This document shows positions 29,131-36,697 of a DNA stretch of 64,000 nt, piece by piece. Source of the DNA: Kitasatospora sp. GAS204B (GTDB taxonomy: Bacteria; Actinomycetota; Actinomycetes; Streptomycetales; Streptomycetaceae); the NCBI RefSeq assembly GCF_029892155.1, contig NZ_JARZAG010000001.1, positions 248,001-312,000 of the forward strand, in the 5' to 3' direction. Made by a program: the position numbers and the translations under genes. Position 1 is the first letter of the stretch. Each line of letters starts with the position of its first letter. Under the pieces are notes generated by a model, which saw nothing but the letters and a program-made list of their open reading frames with translations, was not told where the DNA came from and ran no database searches.

Positions 29131-29183
29131 CCTGCCACCGGGGGTGGCTCGCCGCCGGTGGATGACGGGGGAGCGCGAAAGAA

Positions 29184-29501
29184 ATGAATGACATCCAGGT
29201 CCATCCCGACGGCGTGCGTGGCACGGCCAGGGCGGTGCGCGCGATTTCCGACCAGGCCTCGCCGACCGCCGACCACCTGCTGGACGACAGCCTGACGGTG
29301 GCTCAGGCGCAGCCCGCCTGGCAGTCCTCCTCGGCGCTGACCACCTGCGCCACCAACTGGCAGGCTCGGCTGAACGACATCGTCGGCCAACTGCGGGCCT
29401 ACTCCGACCAGTTGAACCAGTCTGCCAACTCCTATGACGCGGCCGACGCCGAGGCGGGCCGCCGCTTCCAGCAGGCGGTCGCCGACCTGAACGCGAGCTG
29501 A
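29184..29501 (+). CDS. WXG100-superfamily-like small protein
   Basis: 105 residues, all helical by composition. Two helices are separated by a turn at PAWQSSSAL, a WXG-like turn with Ser in place of Gly. The end YSDQLNQSANSYDAADAEAGRRF is typical of EspC/ESX-type secreted partners of type VII secretion. It starts after GGGGGAG and is followed 7 nt later by the larger WXG-type protein, a typical secreted pair. Confidence 0.78.
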   Translation: MNDIQVHPDGVRGTARAVRAISDQASPTADHLLDDSLTVAQAQPAWQSSSALTTCATNWQARLNDIVGQLRAYSDQLNQSANSYDAADAEAGRRFQQAVADLNAS

Positions 29502-29508
29502 GGCCGCC

Positions 29509-30783
29509 ATGATCACCCTCGCGGACCTGCAACAGGCCGACCCCACGCAGTGGATGACGGCCGCCGACGGCTGGATGCTCGCCGCCCAGGAGGCGACCGA
29601 TGCCTCCAACGACCTGCACGCGCAGGGCGTCGGCCCGCTCGGCGACCACTGGCAGGACGCGGTCGGCCAGGCGGCCGGTCAGAAGCTCTCCGGCCAGGCC
29701 GACGCGCTGGAGGCCGCCTCCGACATCATGCGTGGTGTGGCGATGGTGCTGCACGGCCTGACCCACAGCATCGAGTACGCCCAGAGCACGCTCAACCGCG
29801 CACTGGCCCTCGCCCAGCAGTTCAACCTGTCGGTCGACCTCGAAGGCGCGGGTGCCAGCATCCCGCCCGGCGGAGCCGACTCGCCCGACAACCGCGACGC
29901 GCTCGCCGAAGTCAACGGGCTGCTCGTCGAGGCGCTGGGCGAGGCCGCGCAGGCCGACCAGCAAGTGGCCGCCGAGCTCGCCAAGTTGGGCAACGACACC
30001 AATGTGACGGACCTGGGTCAGGCCCTGGACCAGATCCAGGGCGAGGCCTCCAACGTCGAACTCGCCGCCTACCAGGGCGACATCCCGAGCGGTGACAATC
30101 CGCAACTGGTCACCGACTGGTGGAACGGCCTCACCCCGCTCCAGCAGCACCAGTTCATGCTCTCCGAACCGGTCGCCATCGCCGGCCTGCCCGGCATCCC
30201 CGACGACGTCAAGGCCGAACTGCACGGCACGGACGGCAAGTACGACCGGGTGGCGTTCGTGCAGTACGCGCAGGCGCACTGGAACGACGGCCACGGGGAC
30301 GTGAGCGGCGAGGACAACTGCACCAACTTCACCTCGAACGCGCTGCACGAGGCCGGGATGCAGTACAAGGGCTGGAACACGTACGACTCGAACGGCTGGA
30401 ACCAGAGCATCGCCGGCCAGAGCGGCTGGGACTTCGGCCTGGGCTTCATCGCCGGGCAGGAGCACAGCGACAGCTGGAGCGCCGCGCAGAACCTGCACGA
30501 CTTCCTGACCGGCAACGGCGGCCAGGAGGTGACACAGGATCAGGTGAAGCCGGGTGACCTCGTCTTCTTCCAGGAGAACAACAACCAGGACCCCAGCCTC
30601 CCGCAGGGCCAGATCCACCACACCGCGATCGTCACCGCCGTCACCCCGGACGGCGACGTCCGCTACACCCAGCACTCCGATCCGCGGCTCAACGTCAGCC
30701 TGGACGGACGCACCGAGCACGAGGTCCGGGCCGAGGGGCAGCAGAACGTGCTCTTCGTCCGCCCCCAACCGAACTGGTACTGA
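29509..30783 (+). CDS. WXG-type secreted protein with C-terminal amidase-like (Amidase_6) domain
   Basis: 424 residues. Residues 1-110 are a helical WXG100/LXG-like module. Residues 200-236 (WWNGLTPLQQHQFML...GLPGIPDDVKAEL) match the linker found before catalytic domains in many actinobacterial WXG-fused secreted enzymes. Residues 240-424 resemble Amidase_6: Cys271 in EDNCTNFTSNALHEAG, then KPGDLVFF and His370/371 in GQIHHTAIVT, as in NlpC/P60-like peptidases. A secreted peptidoglycan- or peptide-cleaving toxin or effector is inferred. No dedicated immunity gene is evident. Confidence 0.8.
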   Translation: MITLADLQQADPTQWMTAADGWMLAAQEATDASNDLHAQGVGPLGDHWQDAVGQAAGQKLSGQADALEAASDIMRGVAMVLHGLTHSIEYAQSTLNRALALAQQFNLSVDLEGAGASIPPGGADSPDNRDALAEVNGLLVEALGEAAQADQQVAAELAKLGNDTNVTDLGQALDQIQGEASNVELAAYQGDIPSGDNPQLVTDWWNGLTPLQQHQFMLSEPVAIAGLPGIPDDVKAELHGTDGKYDRVAFVQYAQAHWNDGHGDVSGEDNCTNFTSNALHEAGMQYKGWNTYDSNGWNQSIAGQSGWDFGLGFIAGQEHSDSWSAAQNLHDFLTGNGGQEVTQDQVKPGDLVFFQENNNQDPSLPQGQIHHTAIVTAVTPDGDVRYTQHSDPRLNVSLDGRTEHEVRAEGQQNVLFVRPQPNWY

Positions 30784-30897
30784 CCGCGAGTTCCGATTCC
30801 ACCCCGCACCGCACGACCTCTCACCGCGGCTGCGCCGAACAGTGCGGCCGGGCACAGCGATTGACCTGTCCTCGCCTCAACACGCGTGGCAGTGCCG

Positions 30898-31854
30898 TTA
30901 CGGAAGCGTCCCGCGGTAGGTCCGCGCCGCCCACGTCTTGAAGTGCGGCGACCGCGCTATCAGGTCCCGGTACGAGGCGGCGGCCGCGCCGAAGAGCGTC
31001 GCCGCCACGTCCTCGGCCACGCTCTCCTTGCGCCAGGCCAGCAGGTAGCGGCACCAGACGGGCGTGCCGATCAGGGGCCGGACGATGACGCCGGGGATCG
31101 TCCGGGTCGTCGCCTGCACCAGCGAGACGCCGAGGCCGTCGGCGATCATGTCCAGCAGTTGGAGCCGGTCGCCGAGGAACTCGTGCACCATCGCCGGCGC
31201 GAAGCCGACCGCCGCGCAGGCCGCGTAGAAGACGCCGGGCCAGCCGGCACCGTCGTCGGGGGTGAGGAACCAGGGGTCCTCGGCCAGGTCGGCGAGCTCG
31301 ACCGCCGTGCGGTGCTTCAGCCGGTGCCCGGCGGGCAGGGCCACGAACGAGGGCTCGGTGACGATCCCGCGATGCTCGATGGCGATGGAGTGCCGCAGCT
31401 CCAGACCCGGGTAGTCCACGCCGATGGCGGCGTCGAGCATGCCCGTCTCCAGGAGCTCGACGATCTGGGAGGACCGGTACACGCTGCTCACCGTCAGTAC
31501 CAGATCAGGCAGTTCGGTCCGCAGGCGTCCGACCATGCCCGACAGGATCGGGGAGTTGGTGGCGGCCAGCCGCAACACGGGTCGCGGCGCCGCGTCCTCG
31601 ACCGGGCCCCGTCCGATGGCCTCGACCCGGGCCAGCACGTCCCGGGCCCGCGCGACCACCTCCACACCGAACCTGGTCGGCCGCACGCCCGCAGCGTTGC
31701 GCTCGAACAGCGGCTCGCCGAAGTGGAGTTCGATCCTGCGCAGTTGCGTGCTCATCGTCTGCTGCGAGTACCCCGACTCGGCCGCGGCCCGGCCCAGGCT
31801 CCCCGCGTCCGCGATCGCGCACAGAGCCTGTAGGTGTCGAAGCTCCAGCTCCAC
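30898..31854 (-). CDS. LysR-family transcriptional regulator
   Basis: 318 residues from GTG 31854 (GTG 31860 and 31878 are alternatives). Winged helix with AESGYSQQTMSTQLRRIELHFGEPLFER, then a periplasmic-binding-like effector domain (VLRLAATNSPILSGMVGRL). The target is unclear: the divergent neighbour at 32050 begins 195 nt away and is a membrane protein of unknown role. Intergenic 30784-30897 holds nothing recognised. Confidence 0.87.
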   Translation of the reverse strand: MELELRHLQALCAIADAGSLGRAAAESGYSQQTMSTQLRRIELHFGEPLFERNAAGVRPTRFGVEVVARARDVLARVEAIGRGPVEDAAPRPVLRLAATNSPILSGMVGRLRTELPDLVLTVSSVYRSSQIVELLETGMLDAAIGVDYPGLELRHSIAIEHRGIVTEPSFVALPAGHRLKHRTAVELADLAEDPWFLTPDDGAGWPGVFYAACAAVGFAPAMVHEFLGDRLQLLDMIADGLGVSLVQATTRTIPGVIVRPLIGTPVWCRYLLAWRKESVAEDVAATLFGAAAASYRDLIARSPHFKTWAARTYRGTLP

Positions 31855-32049
31855 GCGCACGCCCCCGGGTCCTCGCACTGCTTGAGCAGTCGAATCGCAT
31901 AGTAATCAGATATGCGACAGGCGGGTTGTCGGTGTGCCGCTGTCCCGTCAGGGGATCCGGAAGTGATGGACCTGTGGACGCGTCGAACGCACGAACACCC
32001 TGTGAGCGCCGTGCGGTATGGTCCGCCCGACAGGCGAACGGGGGACACC

Positions 32050-33051
32050 ATGGACGATCCACAGGACTGGCGCTCACCTGGGCTTCCGGCGTTGACGAAG
32101 GAGCAGCGCAGGGAGCTCACCAAGGTCGGGTTCGACCTCGATCGGCTCTACCAGTTGAGCCGCAGCAAGTACGGCGTCTCGCAGATCCGCAGCGTGCTGC
32201 TCTGCTTCACCGACTGCTACCCGGGCGAGCAGCCCGGCACCGCGGACGTGGCGCGGGTGGGCGAGGCGTGGCGGATGGCGAGCCATCGGCCCGGGTCGGT
32301 GCTGCGCGAGCAGTTGAAGCAACGCGGCCTCGGCCACCTGGACCCGGACAACGGGTTGACGCGCTCGGCGCTCGGCGACCGCAAGGCGCTGGAAGAGCGG
32401 GAGCGCAAACCGCTGCGCCCGCGCACCCCGAGGCGGGCGGTGCTGGGCTGGGCGCTGGTGCTGCTGCTGGTCATCGTCCAGGCGCTGCTGGGCTTCGTGG
32501 ACCTGGGCATCGGCATCGTGATCGGCGGTATCGGACTGATCGTCGGCTGGTTCCTGCCGGTGCGCCGGCTGGTCTACGGCAGGCGGACCGCGCCGCGCGC
32601 AGTGAAGGTCGCCTACGTGCTGGGCGCCCTCGCGCTCTGTTACGCGACCGCGTCCGCGGGGGCGGTGGCGGTGATGGCGCTCGGCACCCACGGGACCGTC
32701 CACATCGCCTACGAGGACTCCGAGATCGGCAGCCACGGCACCCACTACCGCCAGTGCTACCTGGACCTGCCGGGCGGCATCGAGCCGCTGCGCACCACCG
32801 GCTCCTGCCCGGCACCCGAGGGCGCCCCGGTCAGTGCGTTCTACCTGCCGGGCGGTGACTCGCCGCTGCGGCCGGTGCTGGCGGACTCGGCCTCGCTGGA
32901 GCAGGCCGGTCTGCTGTGGGGCCTGCCCACGGTGCTGGGCCTCGGGCTGCTCGGGTACGCGGTGGTGGCGAGCACCCGCGGCCTGGAACGGCCGGCCCCT
33001 CGGCCACCTGACGGGGAGTCACCTGGCCGCAGTCGTCATCACGGTCAGTAG
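32050..33051 (+). CDS. Membrane protein of unknown function
   Basis: 333 residues from ATG 32050 after GGGGGA. A 125-residue cytoplasmic N-terminus (KVGFDLDRLYQLSRSKYGVSQIRSVLLCFTDCYPGEQPG) is followed by membrane segments near 131-150, 153-172 and 190-212. A loop containing two Cys residues (YRQCYLDLPGG, TTGSCPAPEG), probably outside, and a last membrane segment near 293-312 complete it. No domain recognised. Confidence 0.72.
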   Translation: MDDPQDWRSPGLPALTKEQRRELTKVGFDLDRLYQLSRSKYGVSQIRSVLLCFTDCYPGEQPGTADVARVGEAWRMASHRPGSVLREQLKQRGLGHLDPDNGLTRSALGDRKALEERERKPLRPRTPRRAVLGWALVLLLVIVQALLGFVDLGIGIVIGGIGLIVGWFLPVRRLVYGRRTAPRAVKVAYVLGALALCYATASAGAVAVMALGTHGTVHIAYEDSEIGSHGTHYRQCYLDLPGGIEPLRTTGSCPAPEGAPVSAFYLPGGDSPLRPVLADSASLEQAGLLWGLPTVLGLGLLGYAVVASTRGLERPAPRPPDGESPGRSRHHGQ

Positions 33052-33137
33052 CGGCTCCCAGCGGCATCCGGGCCTCACCCGATCCCCCGGAACACGCGGC
33101 GTTGACGAGGCTGGGTCCGCCGCGACGGCAGGTTCGC

Positions 33138-33485
33138 TCAGGCTTTCAGTGTGGCGCGGATGAGATCGCGCAGCTCGTCATCGGTGATCACTACCGCGTC
33201 CTGGGACCGCAGCCGAATGGTCCCCTTCCCGCTCACGAGCGTGGGGTGTCGGGAGCTGAAGCCCGCATCGCGGTCCTTGCCCCACCCGTAGATCGAGACA
33301 CCGTGCTGCCAGGCGCCGACATGAAGCTTGCGCTTTCCAACTCGGTAGGTCGGCATCCCGTATGACAGCACCAGGCCCGCCTCCGGGAACGCCTCCAGGA
33401 TCAGGCCGCTCACCCGATCGAAGAGAGGGCGGTGTTCGAGAGCGATCCCGTCGATGTACCCCTGCACGGCGTCCATGTGATCCAT
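33138..33485 (-). CDS. DUF1801 / YdhG-like protein
   Basis: 115 residues. Family signature: EAFPEAGLVLSYGMPTYRVGKRKLHVGAWQHGVSIYGWG and GKGTIRLRSQD. Small cytoplasmic proteins related in fold to frataxin-like YdhG; function unknown. ATG 33485, with ATG 33476 as an alternative. Confidence 0.82.
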   Translation of the reverse strand: MDHMDAVQGYIDGIALEHRPLFDRVSGLILEAFPEAGLVLSYGMPTYRVGKRKLHVGAWQHGVSIYGWGKDRDAGFSSRHPTLVSGKGTIRLRSQDAVVITDDELRDLIRATLKA

Positions 33486-33634
33486 TGTTGTCGTGCCTCA
33501 CCCGGAACGCCGCCTCATCAGCGGACCCCGGGAGCTGCGCCGCGCCGCCACTCACGGTAGGCACGGGTGGAGTGCGGCACCCACGCGGTGATCGATGCCG
33601 TGATCGGCATCTGCAGACACGCGACACCGGTACT

Positions 33635-33652
33635 GTCTACACAGATGTAGAC
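33635..33652. promoter_or_regulatory. Palindromic operator-like site
   Basis: GTCTACA-CAGA-TGTAGAC, 7-bp perfect arms. It sits 15 nt before a potential ATG (33667) and just before a TAGTGT (33655-33660) that could be a -10. The TACA/TGTA half-sites recall BlaI/MecI- or TetR-type operators. A second palindrome, GATGCC-N6-GGCATC, lies at 33594-33611. Confidence 0.5.
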
Positions 33653-34179
33653 GCTAGTGTCGAGGCATGACAACTTCGACGACTACCGCGACCCCTAGAG
33701 GCGCCTCGGGCAGCGCTCGACGGAACACCGCACGGCGCCAAGGCCGGAGCCCAAGAAGCTCCGATCCCGTCGTCAGCGACCCGCGCGATGCCCCACACAC
33801 CTTGGGAGCAGTTGATGTAGGGGGTTTGGTAGCTGTAGAACCAGGCTGTGCCCGGGAAGATGTCGTTGGCGGGCGAGTCACCGGGAATGCCGTAGGTGAC
33901 GCCGTTGCACTTGTCGTAGACGCCGGTGTAGACGCGCACGTCGGTGCTGCCACCCATCATGAGGACCCTGCTGTAGTACACGCCGGGGGAGACCTCATCG
34001 ACGCAGGGTTGCAGGGTCCAGCCCCACCAGGGGCCCTGAGAGGGGCCACATTGCTCGCCGCCGACGTTCGCGTTGGCTGTGCCGGCGGTGGTGAGGGTGG
34101 CACCGCCGGCGATGGTCAGCACGGCGGCGGCCATGGCTATGGTGCGGCGGAGCTTGGGTGTCTTCAACAGCTTGGGCAT
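33637..34179 (-). CDS. Small secreted protein with doubtful C-terminus
   Basis: 180 residues as read. Signal peptide (RRTIAMAAAVLTIAGGATL, cleavage near ANA-NVGG about residue 38). The mature part has Cys pairs (EQCGPS, LQPCVDE, DKCNGV, INCSQG) and aromatic strands (GPWWGWTL, TAWFYSYQTPY), consistent with a small disulphide-bonded secreted protein. The final 42 residues (from about GIGASW) change to low-complexity Ser/Arg/Ala and the stop falls within the palindromic operator, so the native end has probably been lost or fused at about 33770. ATG 34179 follows GGGGGAA. Confidence 0.65.
   Translation of the reverse strand: MPKLLKTPKLRRTIAMAAAVLTIAGGATLTTAGTANANVGGEQCGPSQGPWWGWTLQPCVDEVSPGVYYSRVLMMGGSTDVRVYTGVYDKCNGVTYGIPGDSPANDIFPGTAWFYSYQTPYINCSQGVWGIARVADDGIGASWAPALAPCGVPSSAARGASRGRGSRRSCHASTLASTSV
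33667..33762 (+). pseudogene. Possible 5' remnant of a gene behind the palindromic operator
   Basis: ATG 33667, preceded by GAGG and the operator, opens a frame beginning MTTSTTTATPRGASGSARR, a Thr/Ser/Arg leader of the kind seen at the start of streptomycete transporters. The frame then runs antisense through the secreted-protein gene and has no coding character. I read it as a promoter plus first codons left after a deletion. Speculative. Confidence 0.3.
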
Positions 34180-34602
34180 GGCTTCCCCCGTGTTTCATCC
34201 AGCCCACAAAGGCCGGCAACGGCCATGCCCTTGGGGGCATGGGGGCAGGCGGTGTGTTGGTGGCCGGCCCGGTCCGATGGTCGAGGCTGGAGAACGCTTG
34301 TGCTAGGGGAGGCGGAAGTTCACCGGAGATTCCCGGACACACAGCCGCTGCCCGGCTGCCCGCCGTTGCCACCTGGAGCCCGACCTCCGGCAGCCGGGTC
34401 CGGTTGACCGGGCCGGCCGACCCGGCAGTGCCACCCACCAGGGCCTGACGACGGCAGTCAGGGCCCAAGTCGGGGACGCCGGTGCGGCCCCGCGTCTCGC
34501 CTGCTTAATCCCTGGCATCTCATCAATAACTTCTGCACCAACCGGTTTCGGCTGAAACCGTTCTCTCTGGCGCCACATCTGCCATTCCTTGGCTACGTCG
34601 CC
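34180..34602. other. 423-nt intergenic interval of the accessory region
   Basis: No convincing gene. It holds the upstream region of the secreted-protein gene, including a hairpin CCATGCCC-TTGG-GGGCATGG at 34223-34242. At the other end are a terminator-like inverted repeat and sequence visibly less GC-rich than the flanks (34500-34580). Confidence 0.5.
34543..34560 (-). terminator. Hairpin after the small-gene cluster
   Basis: CGGTTTC-GGCT-GAAACCG, a 7-bp stem 42 nt downstream (minus strand) of the stop at 34603. Confidence 0.5.
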
Positions 34603-34800
34603 TCATAGCCCTGTCCCTCCCACGGCGCTGACGGGAGATGAGGCTGGGCGCTCGCACCGACGGCAGCGGCAGCGTGGCCACACGTCGGGGAGCGGGCGGG
34701 TGTCCGGCTCGTCAGACCGGATCCGGCGGGAGGAGAGCTTGATGCGCCGGCCGGTGGCGGTGATCCGGTAGACGTGCAGGGTCATGACGCTCTTCTTCAC
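34603..34800 (-). CDS. Small basic Cys-rich protein of an XRE-linked cluster
   Basis: 65 residues from GTG 34800. Its start overlaps the stop of the upstream gene (GTGA), showing translational coupling. Basic N-terminal half (YRITATGRRIKLSSRRI) and a WPRCRCRRCER motif whose three Cys residues could bind metal. I do not recognise the family. Confidence 0.6.
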   Translation of the reverse strand: MKKSVMTLHVYRITATGRRIKLSSRRIRSDEPDTRPLPDVWPRCRCRRCERPASSPVSAVGGTGL

Positions 34801-35123
34801 GGGTGGCTCAGTTCCTCGCGCAGAGAGGGCAGTTCGGCCAGCCCAGTGGGCACGACGGAACCCCGGAGGACCCGGCCCGTGCAGTGCGCGTGAGCGGCGA
34901 TGTGGTCGGTGATCGCGGTGAGCGTGCGGACGCCGCAACCGCCGATCTCGATGTGCGCCCCGGCGGGCGTGATGGTGATCCGGGCGCCGCCCTCCAGGGC
35001 CACCAGCGGCGGAAGTCCGGCCAGCGCGAGGGCGTCCACCAGGGCGGCGACGGCGAGTTCGGCGGCTTCGCGCTGCTCGCGGCAGGCGCGGTCCTCGGGG
35101 GACTCAACGCTGGTGCTGGGCAC
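34797..35123 (-). CDS. Hypothetical protein of an XRE-linked cluster
   Basis: 108 residues from GTG 35123; overlaps the upstream gene by 20 nt and the downstream gene by 4 nt. Helical N-terminal region (DRACREQREAAELAVAALVDALALAGLP) followed by strands ARITITPAGAHIEIGGCGVRTL. No known domain. Confidence 0.65.
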   Translation of the reverse strand: MPSTSVESPEDRACREQREAAELAVAALVDALALAGLPPLVALEGGARITITPAGAHIEIGGCGVRTLTAITDHIAAHAHCTGRVLRGSVVPTGLAELPSLREELSHP

Positions 35124-35331
35124 GGGCGTTCAGGCCGTCGCGGAGCAGGGCGGTCAACTCGTCGGCCACGTCGGGGCGGACCCGGCCGAGGGTGACGAGG
35201 TAGTGGCCGGTGATGGTGGGCCAGTCCACGCCGAGGGAGGGGATGGTGATGTCGGCCTCGGTGAGGATGGCGGTGAGGGCGGCGGCGGAGGTGACGGCGC
35301 GCTGCTCGGAGGGGTCGAGTCTTGCGGTCAT
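35104..35331 (-). CDS. Small hypothetical protein, first gene of an XRE-linked cluster
   Basis: 75 residues from ATG 35331 with AAGGAG upstream. Sequence LDPSEQRAVTSAAALTAILTEADITIPSLG then WPTITGHYLVTLGRVRPDVADELTALL. Family not recognised. It heads a three-gene overlapping unit transcribed away from the XRE/DUF397 pair. Confidence 0.65.
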   Translation of the reverse strand: MTARLDPSEQRAVTSAAALTAILTEADITIPSLGVDWPTITGHYLVTLGRVRPDVADELTALLRDGLNARAQHQR

Positions 35332-35481
35332 GGCGTCTCCTTGCTTGGTTCTGACGGTCGTCAGGCAGGCTTCGGGCAGGAGGAGATGGCGGATGGCCGA
35401 GGCTGATGATCGCTCTGGGCGGCCAATCCGTCACTCTCAGCATGATGGCTGGCTCGATCCGCATGCAAGTAGGTCAAGCAA

Positions 35482-35495
35482 AATGTGAAAACATT
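35482..35495. promoter_or_regulatory. Inverted repeat in the divergent promoter region of the XRE gene
   Basis: AATGT-GAAA-ACATT sits in the most AT-rich stretch of the window (about 35470-35515), between the small-gene unit (start 35331) and the XRE gene (start 35601). It is a candidate regulator binding site and promoter region for both directions. The interval 35332-35600 has no other ORF. Confidence 0.4.
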
Positions 35496-35600
35496 CAAAT
35501 CGAACGTGAATTCGCCTTCCTCGAAAGTGGGCTTGGTGGTGGCATACGTCCTTGCGGTGCAGGCAGACTGATCACCTGACAGCAAGGAGGGGTGGGAAGG

Positions 35601-36455
35601 ATGGCCGCTAACGATGTGCCCACGGTTCGGCATCGGCGTCTCGCAGCCGAGCTTCGCCGACTGCGTGAGTCAACGGGCCTCTCGGCTGAGGAGGTTGTGA
35701 GCCGGATCCCTGGGATGAACCTTCCGAAGCTGAGTCGCTACGAGAATGCCCGCGTTGCACATCCGAAGGCGGATGTGGTCGGGGCGCTGCTCGACGTTTA
35801 CGAGTGCGATGCCGACCTCAAGGCCGTGCTTCTGCAGATCGTCAAGGAGAAGCCGAGGCGCGGCTGGTGGCAGGGCTACAGCGACGCGCTCAACCTTCTC
35901 CACACTGACTTGATCACCTTGGAGGCAAGCGCCATCGGGATCAAGACGTACGAGGCTTCGTTCATCCCCGGGTTGTTCCAGACGCGGTCATACGCGCAGG
36001 CGATCTTCTCCAGGCTGAGCCGAACCCCGGCGAGCATTCCGGCCATGATCGATGTCCGGATCGCTCGGCAGGCCATCCTGTCCAGGGCGGAGAACCCGGT
36101 CACGATGTGGGCCGTCATCCATGAGTCTGCGCTCTCGGCCAACATGGGCGAGGGGGTGATGGTCGATCAGCTCGACAGGCTCATCAGCCTGTGTGGCAGC
36201 CCGAACATCAAGATTCAGATCATGGAGTCGGCGGCGCCACCGCACCCGGGGATGAACGGTGCCTACACACTGCTGGAGTTCCCCGCGCGCGCACTCGATG
36301 TCGTCCTCGCGCCAGGTCATGCGGGCAGTCGGTGGGAGGATGAGCCGGAGCGGGTGGAGATCTACCGAGCGGGCTTCAACCAGATCATCGCGTCAGCCCT
36401 GAACCTCGATGACTCGCACGCGCTCATCATCGAGAAAAGGGACATGATCAAGTGA
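35601..36455 (+). CDS. XRE helix-turn-helix regulator with DUF5753 (WhiJ-type)
   Basis: 284 residues from ATG 35601 with AAGGAGGGG 8 nt upstream. HTH at residues 13-52 (LAAELRRLRESTGLSAEEVV ... LPKLSRYENAR). The remainder is DUF5753: YEASFIPGLFQTRSYAQAIF, ESALSANMG, IKIQIMESAAPPHPGMNGAY. In streptomycetes such proteins (WhiJ/BldB-associated loci) pair with a small DUF397 protein and tune development or metabolism. The DUF397 gene follows with a 4-nt overlap. Confidence 0.92.
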   Translation: MAANDVPTVRHRRLAAELRRLRESTGLSAEEVVSRIPGMNLPKLSRYENARVAHPKADVVGALLDVYECDADLKAVLLQIVKEKPRRGWWQGYSDALNLLHTDLITLEASAIGIKTYEASFIPGLFQTRSYAQAIFSRLSRTPASIPAMIDVRIARQAILSRAENPVTMWAVIHESALSANMGEGVMVDQLDRLISLCGSPNIKIQIMESAAPPHPGMNGAYTLLEFPARALDVVLAPGHAGSRWEDEPERVEIYRAGFNQIIASALNLDDSHALIIEKRDMIK

Positions 36456-36673
36456 GCAGCTTTCCTGATGCGTCTGCCCTGTCGGCGCTCTGGCGCAAGT
36501 CGAGTCGGAGCAACGAGGACGGCAACTGCGTCGAGTGCGCCGCCGCCTCCGGCGACGTCGCCGTCCGGGACAGCAAGGACCCCGCAGGCCCCGCCCTCCG
36601 CTTCTCCGCGAAGGCCTGGGCAGTGTTCGCCGATGCGGCGGGCGGTGACCGGCTCGTGGTGGCCGATCGCTGA
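36452..36673 (+). CDS. DUF397 protein
   Basis: 73 residues. Canonical DUF397 motifs: ALWRKSSRSNEDGNCVECA near the N-terminus, VAVRDSKDP in the middle, and FSAKAWAVFADAA at the end. Partner of the XRE/DUF5753 regulator, with its GTG start overlapping the upstream stop. DUF397 proteins are proposed to antagonise or modulate the paired regulator. Confidence 0.93.
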   Translation: MSSFPDASALSALWRKSSRSNEDGNCVECAAASGDVAVRDSKDPAGPALRFSAKAWAVFADAAGGDRLVVADR

Positions 36674-36697
36674 TCGGAGGCGCGGAGCCCGACCGTC

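Noticed and set aside
33667..34407. 246-codon plus-strand frame behind the palindromic operator
   Set aside because: Beyond about 33770 it is antisense to the signal-peptide-bearing secreted protein and has shadow composition; only a short remnant is considered.
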